This document shows, one piece after another, positions 24,306 to 38,009 of a DNA stretch of 64,000 nt. Location of the stretch: the NCBI RefSeq assembly GCF_021155765.1, contig NC_060110.1:18560001-18624000 (forward strand), read 5' to 3'. This DNA comes from Diprion similis. Lineage: Eukaryota; Arthropoda; Insecta; Hymenoptera; Diprionidae. Made by a program: the position numbers and the translations under genes. Positions within the stretch are counted from its first letter, which is position 1; the number at the start of each line of letters is the position of its first letter. The notes beneath the pieces are model-generated. The model saw only the letters and a program-made list of their open reading frames with translations, searched no databases and was not told the DNA's origin.

Positions 24306-27300
24306 TTATACTGGGGGTGGGGGAGCCTTCCTATGTATTTTATTAGAGCTAGTCGCACTGCACTGAGATTCGGCAATTGATCTACCATCTGCTTCATCTC
24401 TTCGGCATAACTCCGGTTCATTTTGCAACCAGTTTTGAGTCTGGCTATGGGTTGCCCTAGAAATCTGATTCTGATCATTGTCTTGGACAGAACCAACTTC
24501 CTCAAGAAGTTTAGATAAAGATGGCGCTAAACCAAGGCCTAAGTTTCGTTCATGATATACTTCAGAGATCGTTGGAGTCAGTTCGCGAGTTAAACTAGTC
24601 AATGATGTTGCCAGGTTTCTTAAATTATGAGGATGAGCTTCCGATGGTTGAGAACCTTCAGTCTGCGGATTGATGTCTTCAGTCGAAGTAGGGTGGCGAG
24701 GTTTTCTAGGCGAAGTAGGTCCAACTTCCGTTCTCACACTTAACCTTTCAAGGACAGTAGCAGGCAACGGTGGAAGCGGTTGACGGCGCAAGACAGTCGC
24801 ATGTCCGCTTTCCCAATCCGTTGCTGAACTGCTAGAACTAGAACCAGGTCTGGGATTTTGGTCAGAATATAAATTTCTGATTCGTGTTTGGTGATTCAGA
24901 TTCAAGGCAATTGGAGGACTCGGTGTAAATGCAGCATCTGACTCTCCTGTAAAAAATATAGCAGACATTAAGATGGTAAATAACTTGGGAACCGTTGCTT
25001 CACTTTTTCAGTCTTGTAATTGAATCTCCTTCAGTACCTCCACAGTTACTCCGAGATTGTTGAGAAATCGGAATATTAGGTGCTTCGGTAGTTTTTCCAT
25101 CTGGTTCCCCACGATGTCTTACGTAACTTGCAAAAGCTCCTCCGAGTCTTGGTGGATCAGGCGAAATTTTTTCAGTTTGTGATACCGAAGCTAGACTTTC
25201 CATTGAGCTGCTGGAATCTAGGCTAAGACTTTTGGGAGCTTCTTGAGTATCTGTCAAAAATGAAGTGTAAGAAACACGATGAAAATTTCAGCCTTTTGAT
25301 CTTCTGGTACTCAGTAACTTACTTTCCTACTGTAAAAATTACTTGATTCCCTTGAAGACTTTACAAATCATTCAATGAAAGTGTCTACCCACCAAACAGA
25401 GCTAGCAGTGCTTGCAGTGCAAATTGTACAGCTCGGCGTGAGGCTTGCTTTCCAGTTCTTAATGTAACTTCTGATTGTCCCACTTCCATCAAATCAAATC
25501 CTAAACTGGCAAATAGTTCGTGCGATCCTGCAGCCCGCCATACTCTGACAGGTAAACTAACTTCTTGACCTTCAGTTGCACAGCTTGCTCTTCGCATTGC
25601 AGAGATTACATCCTCGGCAGCTTCTGGTACCTTTTTTGTATGAAAAATGATGGTCAAAACCAGAAAGAAATAAATAAAGTCATGGAAATGAAATAGTGCT
25701 ATGTACATTTTGAAATATCATCACCATACCTGTAAAAGTCTGACGAGAGCATGTAAAGAAGCAGGTCCTAATCCGAGTAATGCTTGTAAGCTGGCACTAC
25801 ATCTGGTCAATCTTTCTTCAGGATCGCTTTGCGGGAAAAATACTGACGATGGGATTCCATTGCCAGCTGGTTCAAATCTGAATCCAACTGACATAAGCAA
25901 TTCTCTCCAGCCAGCAGCCTCGCCAACTTTATTCTCAATGCTACGCTGTGTTGTATACATTGCGTTTTTCTGGCCTCGGTGTATTCTTTGCAAAGATTTT
26001 TCAACTAGATGTAGTGTTACTCTTAACGCATCTCGACTCTGATCTGGACCACTTCGTATAAGCTCTGCCAAAGCTTGACCCATCAGTGCCACCTGTACAA
26101 TTTGAAAATCATGTCATCTTCTTACTTTTGCTTTTTTAAAGAATCAATGAGTGATTTATTCATCATTACTAAACAATCAAATTTAATTAAAGCTAACATG
26201 AAATTTAGATTCTGTATCATTAACGACTAAAGGTAACAGTTTACCTTATTTGAAAGTCTAGCATCTCCGCCAAGAAGAAGCCATCCTGCCCAGTTAGCTG
26301 GGTGCGCAAAATGTCTTGTATGTTGTACAGTCTGCATAGCTTCTGCCAATGCCCTAGAAGCTCTAGCACCTTGCAGCATTGCACTATAGAAAGCTCTCAA
26401 TAGAATACTTCCTGCCGTTGGTGGTACAGGCCACATTCCTATTAGTACGCATTGTGCTCCTGTGCCCAGTAAAGTTTTCACCATTTGTTGGATTCCATCG
26501 GAACTTGTGCTTGTATTTTCCCCTCCGCTCCAGCAGTGACCACTTGATATTACAACTAGACGGGCTGTTAATCTCAACCTCGAAATATCTGAACAGGTCA
26601 AAAGGTATTCTGGTTTGTCAGCTGGTTCCTCGCGTTGATCAGCAGTTAAAGCTATGCTTGCAGATTTCCAAAGAACAGGGGTTGTCAGATGAACGCATTC
26701 AGCATCTGGTAATGCTCTCAAAACAGCTGATCTTGTAGCTTCGTTGCCTGTAATCAAGATTATACTTTGAAATTGTTAATCCGATTTTTTATCTTATCAT
26801 ATGCAACCAAATTAGTTGCTATTTAATAATACAGACAAAATTTGATATAGTATTTTGTAAGGTGTTGTGCAAATAAATACAATGAATAATCATGTGACGT
26901 GGCATACCAATCAATGGTCGGGACTCTAGAAGCTCTGCAACAATTCCAGCTTCTGTGTCTGCAGATATTACGCTTTCTGGCCATCCATATTCTTCTCTGA
27001 TTTCATCGGGTACATTCGGATTTCCTGCGACTAGTGCAGCTACCGTTGCTCCACCTTCTGGCATCGGGGTTCTTGATCTCCGCCTCAATGCTGCTAGTGA
27101 CGGGACAACCAGTAGAGAAAATCTCTCACAAAGATAATCTTCGCCTGGACTTGATTGTAGCGCAGGTAAAGGAGCCAAGTATAGAGATTTCTCGACAACC
27201 AGTATAAGTTCCTTTCTTGCTGGTGGTAGAAGGTCTTCAAATGGTGCAAGGAGAAGGTCATAAAGGCTTTGCACGGGAGCAGGAGCTTGCCAAACTGGCC

Positions 27301-30300
27301 CTTTAACTCCTCGGCCCCAACGTGCACTCCCAGCACGCGAGCTTACTGATCCCACACTGAATAAACTACTTAAGCTGTAAGAACTTGCATTTAAGCGATG
27401 TCCTCTTGATGGTATTTTTCCAGGTTCTTCTACAGACTCGTTTGACTCTCCCAGTAGGGCTTCGCGAGCCAATGAAACTCTTTTCTCCAAACTTATCCCA
27501 TCTTCTAGAGCTGCAGAATGAAATCTGAGCAGACCCCGACCAGGTGCCAAACACCAGGCGTGTAATTCGGTTTCTGCTTCACTGAAGTACAATATAACAC
27601 CTCGCTGTCTATCTATTATTTCCGAATAATGTGTGGCATCATCTGGAGTTCGATTTTTACATCTCCGAGATCGTTCTGCCCAATTTAGAGCTTCCTCGGG
27701 TCTATTCAAGCTTACTAAAACTTTCTGCAACATTCTATATGTGTTGGAAAGTAAATCTGCTCTGCTTGGCTGTCCAGAAGGAGGAGGTGGACAACCGTCC
27801 AAAGATTCTAATAAATTGGCTGCCCTCTCAAGCTGCTCCACAGATGTTGTAGCTTCTCCAGCTTCCCAATGAACTAAGCCCAATCTGTGTCTCAACCTGG
27901 CGGCTTCTTCTCTTCGACCCAATCCCTCAGATAATGAGAGTCCAGACTGTAAATAACTTAATGCTCGCGATAGATCTCCACGTAAATGATGAAGACGGCC
28001 CAGACTGGAAAAAGCAGCTGCTCTAGCTGGCTGATCACCGGCTGCAGCAGCCAAACTCAATGATTGTTCTTGTAATCTAATAGCTTCCTCAAATTGGCCA
28101 AGTGCTTCTTGTGTTACTCCAAGATTCGCACAAGCTCGTGCTTGTAGTCCAGCAGCATCCAATCCTTCTGCAATAGATAGTTCCAGTTGATGGTGTCGCA
28201 AAGCTGAACTCGGATCATCCATAAGAAGATGAACAGCACCAAGACCACTAGCTGCTTCAGCCTCCCCAGCTCTATCACCCAAACCTCTGGCAAGAGTCAG
28301 TTGATGTGATAGGCAACTGACAGCCTGTTCATGATTGCCCAGTGCAGCATGCACTCTTCCTACATTGAAAATGCCGATTTTAGTTTTACGAGCAGTATAA
28401 TTTGCACATTTAACAAAACCCACAAAACATACCTAAATCGCCATAAGCTGCTCCTCTTGCTTCAGGACTATCAACTTCATGTGCAGCTACTAATCTTTTT
28501 TCAAAGCAAACTAAGGCTTGTTGCAAATTTCCTAGAGCCTCACGTGCTCTTCCCAATCCTCTGTAGGCTCGTTCTTGATCCCGAACACTTCTAAGTCTAG
28601 TTGCAGCAGTCAGCTGTTGGTCATGACATTTGATCGCCTCTTCAGGATCCCCTAATGCTTCGTAACAGTCGCCTAAATTACCAAGAGCTCTAGCTTTATC
28701 AAGTAACGCTGTTCCTGTCGAAAGTGGTTCCAAAGTTGCCAGTTGTTGCTCAAAATACCCAATTGCATCTTCATAGTGGGCCATGTTGAGTCTAGCTATA
28801 CCCAAATTTCCTTTTAAAAATGAAGAAGAAAAGAAATATAAATATATCCCTTTTGTTTTTCTTTTTGTAAATTCGCCATTTCAAAGCTGCATCATATTTA
28901 ATGCACTGCTGGCTTACCTAGAGCCTGGGCTTCAACACCAGAGTCTGCTAATTCTCTCGCTCGCTCCAATTGTTCCTGGTAACACTTGACCGCATGTGTG
29001 TACTGGCCCAGAGCCATATGAACAGCACCCAAGTTACCATGGGCTCGACACTCTCCTCTTAAGTCTCCTGCTTCTTGCCTCAATGTCAGTTCTTGCGTAT
29101 GAAATCCGAGGGCCTTATCCAAATTTCTCGTTGCTCGATGTGCAACACCCAAAGCTCCATATGCTGCTGCTTCGAGGCTACGGTCAGCTGCTTGTCGCGC
29201 AAGACTCAACTGGCGCTGGTGCATTTTTATAGCTTCTTCAGCTTCACCGAGGCGTAAAAGGCAATCTCCGATATTGCCTAGAGCTCTAAATTTTCCAGCT
29301 AGGTGTTTAGTCATATGAGCAATCGCTAAGTGGAAAAATTATAAGCTGTTAAAATTACAGTGAAAGTTTCAAGTTAATATATCCATAAATGTCGAATTTA
29401 CCCAAATAATATTTCTGGCATTCCAAAGCTGTGTCTAAATTTCCAAGAGCTAAGTGTGCAAGACCTAAATTGCAGTATGCTCTTCCCATTCCAGATTTAT
29501 CCTGCAAATCTTTGGCCAAAGCTAAATCTTGATCGTAATATCTCACTGCTTCTCGATGATTGCCAAGGCAATAATGGGCATAACCCAGAAAGTGACAAGC
29601 CTTCGCTTCCCCCTCTACGTCATGAAGTTCCTGAGATAACATAAGATAGTTTTCATAGTATGGAACAGCTTCTTCAAATCTACCACGGGATGAGAGACAG
29701 TTGGCAAGATTAAGCAGCGCGCAAGCTTCTCCAGCTGCATCTTTCAATTCGCGAGCTATTGCGAGGTGAGCTCGATAATGTCTCAAGGCTGCTTCGTGTC
29801 CTTGTACAGCTTGATATGCAACGGCTAAATTTCCATGTGTGCTTGCTTCCGAACTACGATCATTGACCTATAATAAATACAATGATTCCGAATTAACAGA
29901 AAATAGTTGATAATTCTGAATAGTTTAATAAAGTAAAACATGAAAGGTACTGAATAACATTGCATTACCTCTTTACTTATCGTCAACTCTTGTTTGTGAT
30001 ATTTTATTGCTTGTTCGTAATAACCCAATGCATTATAGGCGTTCCCAATGTTTCCATATGCCCTTCCCATACCAGCAGTGTCCCCAAGAGCTCTGGCAAT
30101 ACCTAGGTGGGCTTGATGAAGCTTCAACGCTGCATCGTGTTCTCCTAGCAGTTGATACACGATTCCCAAATTACTACAGGCACGTCCTTCCGCTACCTTA
30201 TCTTTTGTCGCAAGGGCTACATCCAGTTGCCTCTGATGCCAGAGCTTTGCTTGTGCAAGATCACCTATAATCACATCCTGACCTTCGAATAGGATCGAGT

Positions 30301-32374
30301 TTCACTTAATAGCCTTGTAATTGAGCTAATAGGGAATAATTTAGTATTAGTTTCTTGAGGATCTGGGCAAGGATTACAAAAGGCAATTTCTACTTCGCTG
30401 ATCCCGATCAGAGCTGCAACAACGAAATAAAATTATCTTTTGTAATCACTGTTGCCTCTTCTCTTGACCTGTACTTTCAATACATGTTAGTGGAAGGCAG
30501 AAGATGAAGCTTCGTTAAAAAGACTAACTTTACTTCGTATAACTGAATCAGTATTCAATAGCTTTGCGTGCTACGATGTCAAGAATTTTGTAGCTTGCCA
30601 GTACTAAAATTACTCACAGTGGAGTTGACTTCAAATTTCGCTGAATTCTAATACTCAATTGTAATGAAGATTAGATTCTATTTGTATTTCTCACGCAATG
30701 CTTGTGCCCTGCGATTGCAATACCTGGCGGAAATTATCTGCTTGTATAATGTTATACCATTACCTTGATACCAGAAAAGTAACAATTCGTTAAAATTAAC
30801 ATATTTTGATCACGAGACATGTGAATTCAAAACGTATGTGAATCTTATGATTTTGTCGTAATTAGCACCAATTATTAATCTACTCAAATAACATATACGA
30901 TTGAATTGGGTTTAGAGCAATTGTAATGCTCACCTGCACATCTTGCTGCATGCCCAAGTCCAGCATAAGCTCTTGTCTCCACAACTCGATCGCCAAGTTC
31001 CTGAGCTATTCTTAAAACATTTTCATGATAAGCCATAGCTTGACCAAAGTTTCTTCTATAGTGATGCGACGATCCCAAGTTACTGAATGCTCTGGCTTCT
31101 TCTACTCGGTCTCCCAGACGTCGAGCTATTCTCAGATGCTGTGTGTGACAATCAACAGCACTTTCGAACTCGCCCATTGCCAAGTAAACTGCTCCTACGT
31201 TACCAATTTCTCTTGCTTCTTGTAGGCGATCCGCCATTTGTTTTACTAATTGAACGCATTGCTTGTGTGATGCTAAAGCATTTGGTAAATCTCCGATAGC
31301 TGTATAGACATGCCCTAAGCTCGTCAACGCTGATGCAGCTGCCTGGGTATCTTTACATTTCATGGCTAAAACCAGTTGATATCTATGTGCTGTTAAAGCT
31401 TCCTTGAAGCTGCCTTTGCTAAAATACGCTGATCCCAAGTTGCCATGTGCTCTGCATTCGCCTTGAGTATCACCCAATGAACGTGCAACACCTATAAAGA
31501 ATCTTGCATATTACCAAAAATATCATATAGACATTACAGACCCAAGGTCCAAATTTTAACTGTAGATATAGCTGCAAATCGTATTATCTAACTTTTGACA
31601 ATTTTACCTAAATCTTGTTGCATGTAACTGATTGCCTTGTCCAATGAATTGAGAGCCCAGTAAGCGCTAGATAGGGCAGAAAAGACTGAGCCCCTTAGTT
31701 TCAGACTGCATGTTCCAATGGATAGCGCTGCTTCTAAGACACCAGCTGCCGCTCGATATTGCCCAGCTCCTAGCAACTCTTGCCCAACCACAGATATAAC
31801 TACAAATGGTGATTCATCCAGTTTCATTGCCCTGAGTTGCTGGAAGGTTGGTTCTAGGGTTGTGCGTAAAGGTGATTTCAACGAAGCTTCCACCAACCCG
31901 GACAACAGTTGACAATTGGATGAATCTCTTGCCAAGCCAGCACTGAAAGCTGCCAAGGCTTCTCCATGTCTGCCTAGGCATTGGAGGGCTACTCCTTGCC
32001 GATAATATGCCTAAGAATAAATTGATCAATGAGTTTTGGAAGCAGTTGAAAGTAACAGAAGCCTTCGATTTGAGTTTATTATTTAGCAATAAATAGGAAA
32101 GGTATGGCATTTGTACTTTGTGCCATTGGGGATTAAGTTCCGTTGCTCTTACTGCATCTTGTAAAGCTAGAGCAAATTGTCCCATCTTTAAACGAGCCGC
32201 AGATCTATTTGAGTACAACACGTGACTGAGAGGGTCTAGGGCAAGGGCTTCCGAGTACAATGTAGCAGCTAGGGGGTAGTCTCCATTCTGGCAAGCTGCG
32301 TTACTTCTGCGCACTGTTTCCAGAAACAGAGCCCGAGATCCAGCGGCCAGGGCCGACGTACCTTCGGGCTCCAC
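24306..32374 (-). CDS. TTC28: Tetratricopeptide repeat protein 28 with CHAT domain (start exon missing)
   Basis: Thirteen exons: 32117-32374, 31608-32010, 30934-31491, 29969-30264, 29402-29867, 28918-29325, 28433-28810, 26908-28359, 26245-26747, 25730-26092, 25393-25630, 25038-25250, 24306-24946. They join in phase to 2058 residues. About 25 TPR units fill the first 1080 residues (for example RAHGNLGSAYFSKGSFKEAL), followed by a CHAT (caspase-like) domain containing SLYLAPLPALQSS and GAQCVLIGMWPVP, then a Ser/Pro-rich tail ending KAPPPPV. Vertebrate TTC28 works at the centrosome and midbody in cytokinesis. The first listed exon starts with GTG after CATTAG, with an in-frame stop just upstream, so it is an internal exon and the ATG lies in another exon. 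The donor at 25038 was chosen for phase. The CHAT catalytic positions are altered (see findings). Confidence 0.92.
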
Positions 32375-35004
32375 CTAATGATACCAAGTTTTTTTTTATT
32401 ATTTCATGGAAACAGTGTGTACTCTCATTTTAGGTACAATATCTTGTAAGTAGACCAGTCTTAAAGATCTTAAGTATTCGGCTGTTATTATACTGGCTTT
32501 AAATATGTTGACAATGTAAAGTTATCAGTATTGTTTTTTTTTTTAATTCAGCTGTGAACATTTTTCATAGTTTGAAGAAAATAGTACCGGTAAGAAGGTA
32601 TCAGATTCTCTCTAAAAGAGTCCGTTCATCATTTGGTAGTATTAATCATTCAAAAATCTGCTGTGAATCTGTTAAAAGCGGGATAATATTTGTTCTTAGA
32701 TAGACATCCTCGGTGACTGGTTGAAGATTGCTGGATAGTACATAAAATCTTTAAAAATACGGGACTGAACTTGTTATTACCTCAGAGATATCCCTATGAG
32801 ACATTGTTTAAGACGAGCCGGTAGCATCCTCTTTCATGGGCATTATCTGAGTCGGAGGGGGTCCATTAGATAAGGCCCTTTTCCAGGGCCCTAACTCTTG
32901 CCAACTAGTTTAATAATTCTGTAATGGTTCACTCAGCACAATCAGCAAACTTTCCTGGAAACACAATTTGTCACCAAACTCGTCATTTAGCAGGTAATAA
33001 GAGTACGGTTTGTTTATGATATTATGAATCTATTGAGTTGATTAAAAAAGGGGGAAAGGAAGGCGTCTAAGGGGGGAACCCACTGCATTCCTAAGGTACA
33101 GCCATCTTGGAATGTGACCCCAGGTCTCCCCACTTAAAGCCACTAAGTGGGGTGGCAGGTGAGAGGGGCCTTAGGCCCAAGTCCCCAGATCTCTTCACCC
33201 CCCTCCGGTTCCGGCATTCACTACTACCACACTCTGCATAAATATACAACCAAGGCTCAGCCAACAATGCCCGTAATACACCTGCACCCCTCCCGGAGAG
33301 CCAACTTTCGTTGATATTGCGTAAACACTAGTTGGTGATTGACGAGAAAAATGCCAGCACAAAAACAATCTAAACAGTAGCTTGAAATTTGCATTGTTAT
33401 CAATAAATTACACATAATCAATGATTTTTATAAATTAAACGACCCTTAGCGCATCTTTGTGCTCAAAATTGCTATTGAGCAGTGTTATTGAATGTTTCCG
33501 AATAATTATTATCCATGCAGTAACAGCAGTTTCATTAAGATGTAAGTATTCATGTGCTAATTTGCATTATATTTGGTTCCCGAAATATCCATTAAAAACT
33601 TGAATCACAAAAGCGTATTCTGTAATCAACATTAAATCATTTATATTATTACCTGAATTCAGGCCAATACAGTGTATTACAAAGTGCTTACAAAACCATT
33701 GTGATCTTAAGATTACAATATATTTGTGTATTCTACGTATTTGGATACATGCCAGCAAATATTATTTAATTAATTGATGTCATTCAACACTGAGTTGAGA
33801 AATTATTAGGTAATCATTCTTTTCCTAAAGTAATAATTTTCTGAGTACTGTATAAAGTACTAAATAATGCATTTTGTTTTACGCAGTGCAGTATAAATTG
33901 TAATAAGCTCTTGTCATTAATTTTTTTTTCAAAAATTGAATTTTTTTAACGTAAATTTGAATCACATACATCATTTCCACAATAATTATATGCATCACTG
34001 AAACGCACATTGTAAAAATTCTCACCAATCATAACATATATGTCGATTTTCCTATAGATTCCACCGATTTCAATATAATATAAAATTGCATGTATAAGTT
34101 GAGCTTGCATGTACTGTTCCTTGCATATGGCTACCATTGCATGTTAAAGGGCATACAGTTTATAAAACTAACTCCTAACATATGCCATTGATATCTCATA
34201 TATTTTACATATATTATACGTAATTAATATGTATATGTAATATTAGACTGTGTTATTTACCATACAATAGTACAGTCACACTCTCTGGAATGCATCATTT
34301 GGAACAATAACAAAATATATTATTTTTTTATTCTATTTTTTTTTTCTAATTAAAATTAATATGAAAGAAATCCCGTTCCCATACATAAACGAAGTATACT
34401 TGCGGTTTTTAGTTGATTTGAAACTTTGTACATTGAGAGATGCACTTTAAGGTACAACAAAAATATTAATTGTAATTGACAAATATTTTATACTTTTTGG
34501 ACCAGTTTCTAAGCGTTCCGTTATTATGAAAAATTACTCAAATTATTGTACATAATAAATCGGTAGTCGCTTTACATGAAATCCATGAAAATAAATGAAA
34601 ATTATTGAACATTGATCAAGTGATGAATTGCTAAAAAAATTTCTTTGCTTTAGCTACTAAAGCGCCTTATACAAAGTCAGACTTTTTGGCACAACTTGAA
34701 AGAAATAAATATGAAGAGAAAATATGTAAGTGACTGCAAATCTGTAAGTTGAACTGATCAAAAATAAAAAAAATAAAATAAAATATAAGAAATTTATAAA
34801 TTTTTGTACAACTGTTTTATATTACAGTAGTTCCATGTAAACTGTAGTATATTACCACTGGTATATTTATAACATGCAACCACGAAAGATCCCTTTGTAT
34901 GGAATCCACTAATGATACGAAAATTATGCAAAAGTACTGCACAGACAATCCTAACATTATGGAATGTATAAGAAGAGGGTTACAAGCCTGTGTGCAGCCT
35001 TGGT
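32375..35004. other. Spacer upstream of TTC28, with a GC-rich island
   Basis: No coding exon could be proven. The 5' exon(s) and promoter of TTC28 should lie here or overlap it. The only GC-rich part is about 32810-33330. It contains a perfect 9-bp hairpin with 7-base loop (CCCCACTTA...TAAGTGGGG, 33128-33152), a GGGCCTTAGGCCC palindrome (about 33167-33179) and, on the minus strand, CAAGATGGCTG near 33100, which resembles a YY1-type initiator. Beyond 33350 the DNA is AT-rich and without recognised features. It probably includes the 3' UTR of SLC25A1. Confidence 0.45.
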
Positions 35005-38000
35005 TTATGGCCAAAATTTGTTAAACAAGTCCATAAACGAATCATATATCATAAACGTAATTGCTACATCCAAACAAACTCTGCTCAATCGTGGAACTGT
35101 ACCCTTGTAGAATGCAAATGCTCCTTCCTTTTTCCATACTTGTATTATACAGTCTACAGTGCCTTTGTACTTAGCAGCTTCCAAGCCCTGTAGAGAAGAA
35201 AACCCAAGGGCTAAAATAGTATTACACTACCACCACTATTAATCTAAATATTTTCATTTTATCTCCTTTACTTTTTATGACGAAAGCACCAGAAATGTGT
35301 TATGCATAATTTGTGATGCGTTTTACAACAAATATACAAAATGTTTGAGAGCCGATTCAGAATTTCTAAAGTTCTATCTCTTCTTTTAAAATGGAAAGGT
35401 AATATTGCTGGTTTTTAAATAAAAAAAAATATACTTTCATTCAATTAAAAAATACTGACCTGCATTCGTGTTTTTATTACATCAATTGGAGTATTTCCAA
35501 AGACTGATGCCGCACCAGCAACTGCACCAAAAGCACCCACGAGTAATTTGGGTACGGGCTTTGAGTTATCTCCCCCTCTGTACCAGTCCTTCAGAGTTTC
35601 CATTACAAAAAATCTTATCGCTTGATTTGAACCTTGACGCATTACTGTTGGAACTAATCCTTGATACACACCCCTTGCACCTATAAAAGTAAAATAAAAT
35701 TACAAAACCACATTTATATTCAGGCAGAGATGGCTATGTTAATTTTTTAGTCAGTTATCTAAAGAAAAGAAATAAGGTCAGGTACAACCCAGCCGTTTGG
35801 CATTAAGTGTAAAGTAAATTGAGCAATGAAAAGAAAAATCAAAAAATAAATGCTGATACGATACTTTGAACCATGCTCCAGGACTATATGATGTAGGTAA
35901 AATCAATAGTCAAGTAGCCGTTACGTAATGATAACAAATTATAAAGTAAACCAATCATGAGACTAAAATTTAGTTCAAATATGTGTTCTTTGCAAACTTT
36001 GAATTCAACATTACACCTGCAACTGTTACGCCACTGGAAATTATTTGTCAGCTCAATTTGCGTCAAGTGTCTGGTTCGATAATAAAGCATCTAGTTACAG
36101 TACAGTGGAATCTTTATATAATAACGTATGTTACAGCTAGAATGTATTGCATTATAAGTTGGAAATGCAGAGGGTGTTCTAATAAGTTGATATAATTTTT
36201 ATAGAATATTCTTCTCTCATTTCCATCTCCAGACTAAGTACGAGATACTTGTGTAAGAAGCTACAAGGAAAGAGAAATAATAAAACTACTCAGAGCATGG
36301 TGGATGTATTTAAACAGAGTTTTTTTTGTAATGGCAACGAACATTGATAAAAGTAATAGCGTTATGCCCTGTCAGGCAATCCTTATCAAACTGCCCTCAA
36401 CAGTTCTATACCCTCACGCCACAAAACCACACACAGGCGTGTAGTACATCACTAAACATGCAATATGTGTAGGTAATTGAGAGTTTTTGATAAGAAAGTT
36501 TTGTTCACTACTTTTACAAATACATATCATATCCATTACGGTAAGAACAGTAGTACGTTACTTCGATAATGTGATAGTCTGTAAATATCTACAGTGTGTG
36601 GAAATATGATGTGAAAGTTTTTTTTACATAGTCAAGCCAAGTATTCTGCATAGGTAATGGTGTTATGTAATCTCTCCGAACAAAGTCCAACATTTATAAA
36701 TTTAGACTTCGAATGAAGTTTAAGGTCTTACTACCTCTTCAAAAACTTTTAAGCATTCTTGCATACTTGTTAGTTGACTGATTTTATCCTCTCGCGCATG
36801 AAAGTAAAATTTTCGAATTTGAAAGCCTCAACTTACCACTTTCCTTGACTATTAAGCTCACTCCATGAAAGAATCCTTTGTACCTTGGGTTCCCTGACCT
36901 TTGGTCATTGATAAATTTCACTTTAACAGTTTCCATTGGCGTTACAACTAACACAGCTTCGCTAACTCCAGCACAAAGTCCTGCCAAAAGTCTCGTTTGT
37001 GCATTCAACTTTCCTTCTGAATCGACTAGTCGTTTTTTCACTGATTCAAACGCCCCAAATCTCACAGCAGACTTGGGAATCGAACCATAAATTAAAACGG
37101 ATAGTCCTCGGTATAGTCCTAGGACACCATGACCTTTTACTGTTTTTTTCACACAATCCAATATTCCAGAATATTCTTTTCCAGCTCCAGCTTTTCCATC
37201 CAGTTGCAGTTGTGTCTTCACATATTCGGTTGGATATGTTATGCAAATTTCTATACCACCCGTTATTCCACCTGAAATATTCGAATTAAAATATTCGACC
37301 CATTCGTCCTGGTGGTTGGCATGACGCCTCTAGAAATTAATTTTCCAAAAATAGAATTCTCTGTACCCCAAAGAACTCAGGCAATATCCTCGTGTTGACG
37401 TGTACTTTAAAAATAGTTAAACTTATCGCAAAGTAAATTACATTTATACAAAACTTGGATGCAACGACCAATTAAAGTTATGACAGGGATAGAACTTGAT
37501 GGTTTTATACGAACATTGGGCAATTGATAGAGGTGCATCTCTGAAAACTGGTTTCATGTTTACCAAAACAGTGTTAGCACTTGAAATGTTTGTTCCGGAC
37601 ATTATCATTGAGTATTTTCTTGGTTCAGAGAATAATGTTATAGAATTCAAATTATGCAATGTAAAAATAAATAGATTAAAGTGATTGAGTAAAAATGAAT
37701 AGATCAATTGTGATTGAGTAATTATTTTGCATAATAAATTGATTCGGTTCAGATCTTTGAACTCGCTATCTATCGCGCAAATCGTTGAGTGATAAAAATT
37801 TTCAAAAAAAACATAAATTCAAATTTAAAGGTATGTATGTCCAACATGTGTATACCAGCAACGATTCCCTTGAGGCCAACATTTCCACCACCAGCTGCAG
37901 CTGCAGCTGCGGAATCTTTGAGCCAAGGTCTCCTTGGGTACGGATTTTTGAACGTGGTCAAAGACGTGGGCGATTTGGTCAGTTGTTGTCTCAACCACAG

Positions 38001-38009
38001 CGGATCCAT
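35005..38009 (-). CDS. SLC25A1: Mitochondrial tricarboxylate (citrate) carrier
   Basis: Four exons: 37856-38009, 36837-37271, 35460-35680, 35005-35187, in phase, 330 residues. It exchanges mitochondrial citrate for cytosolic malate and so supplies acetyl-CoA for lipid synthesis and histone acetylation (Drosophila scheggia). All three mitochondrial-carrier signatures PX[DE]XX[KR] are present: [14 protein letters not shown] and PIDVIKTR. The second and third repeats also show [20 protein letters not shown] and [18 protein letters not shown]. The first 50 residues are basic with a poly-Ala run, longer than in most carriers, as in the known CiC presequence. Introns of 1156 bp (35681-36836) and 584 bp (37272-37855) hold no other gene. 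Confidence 0.95.

Noticed and set aside
24960-25036. Alternative end of TTC28 exon 12 at the in-frame TGA near 25005
   Set aside because: The donor at 25038 restores phase into the conserved-looking next exon (ESDAAFTPSPP...), while read-through would give a truncated tail. Kept as a minor isoform possibility only.
36100-36260. CAGTGGAATCTTTATATAA-like sequence that recalls pogo/Tigger transposon ends
   Set aside because: No inverted partner end or target duplication was found nearby.
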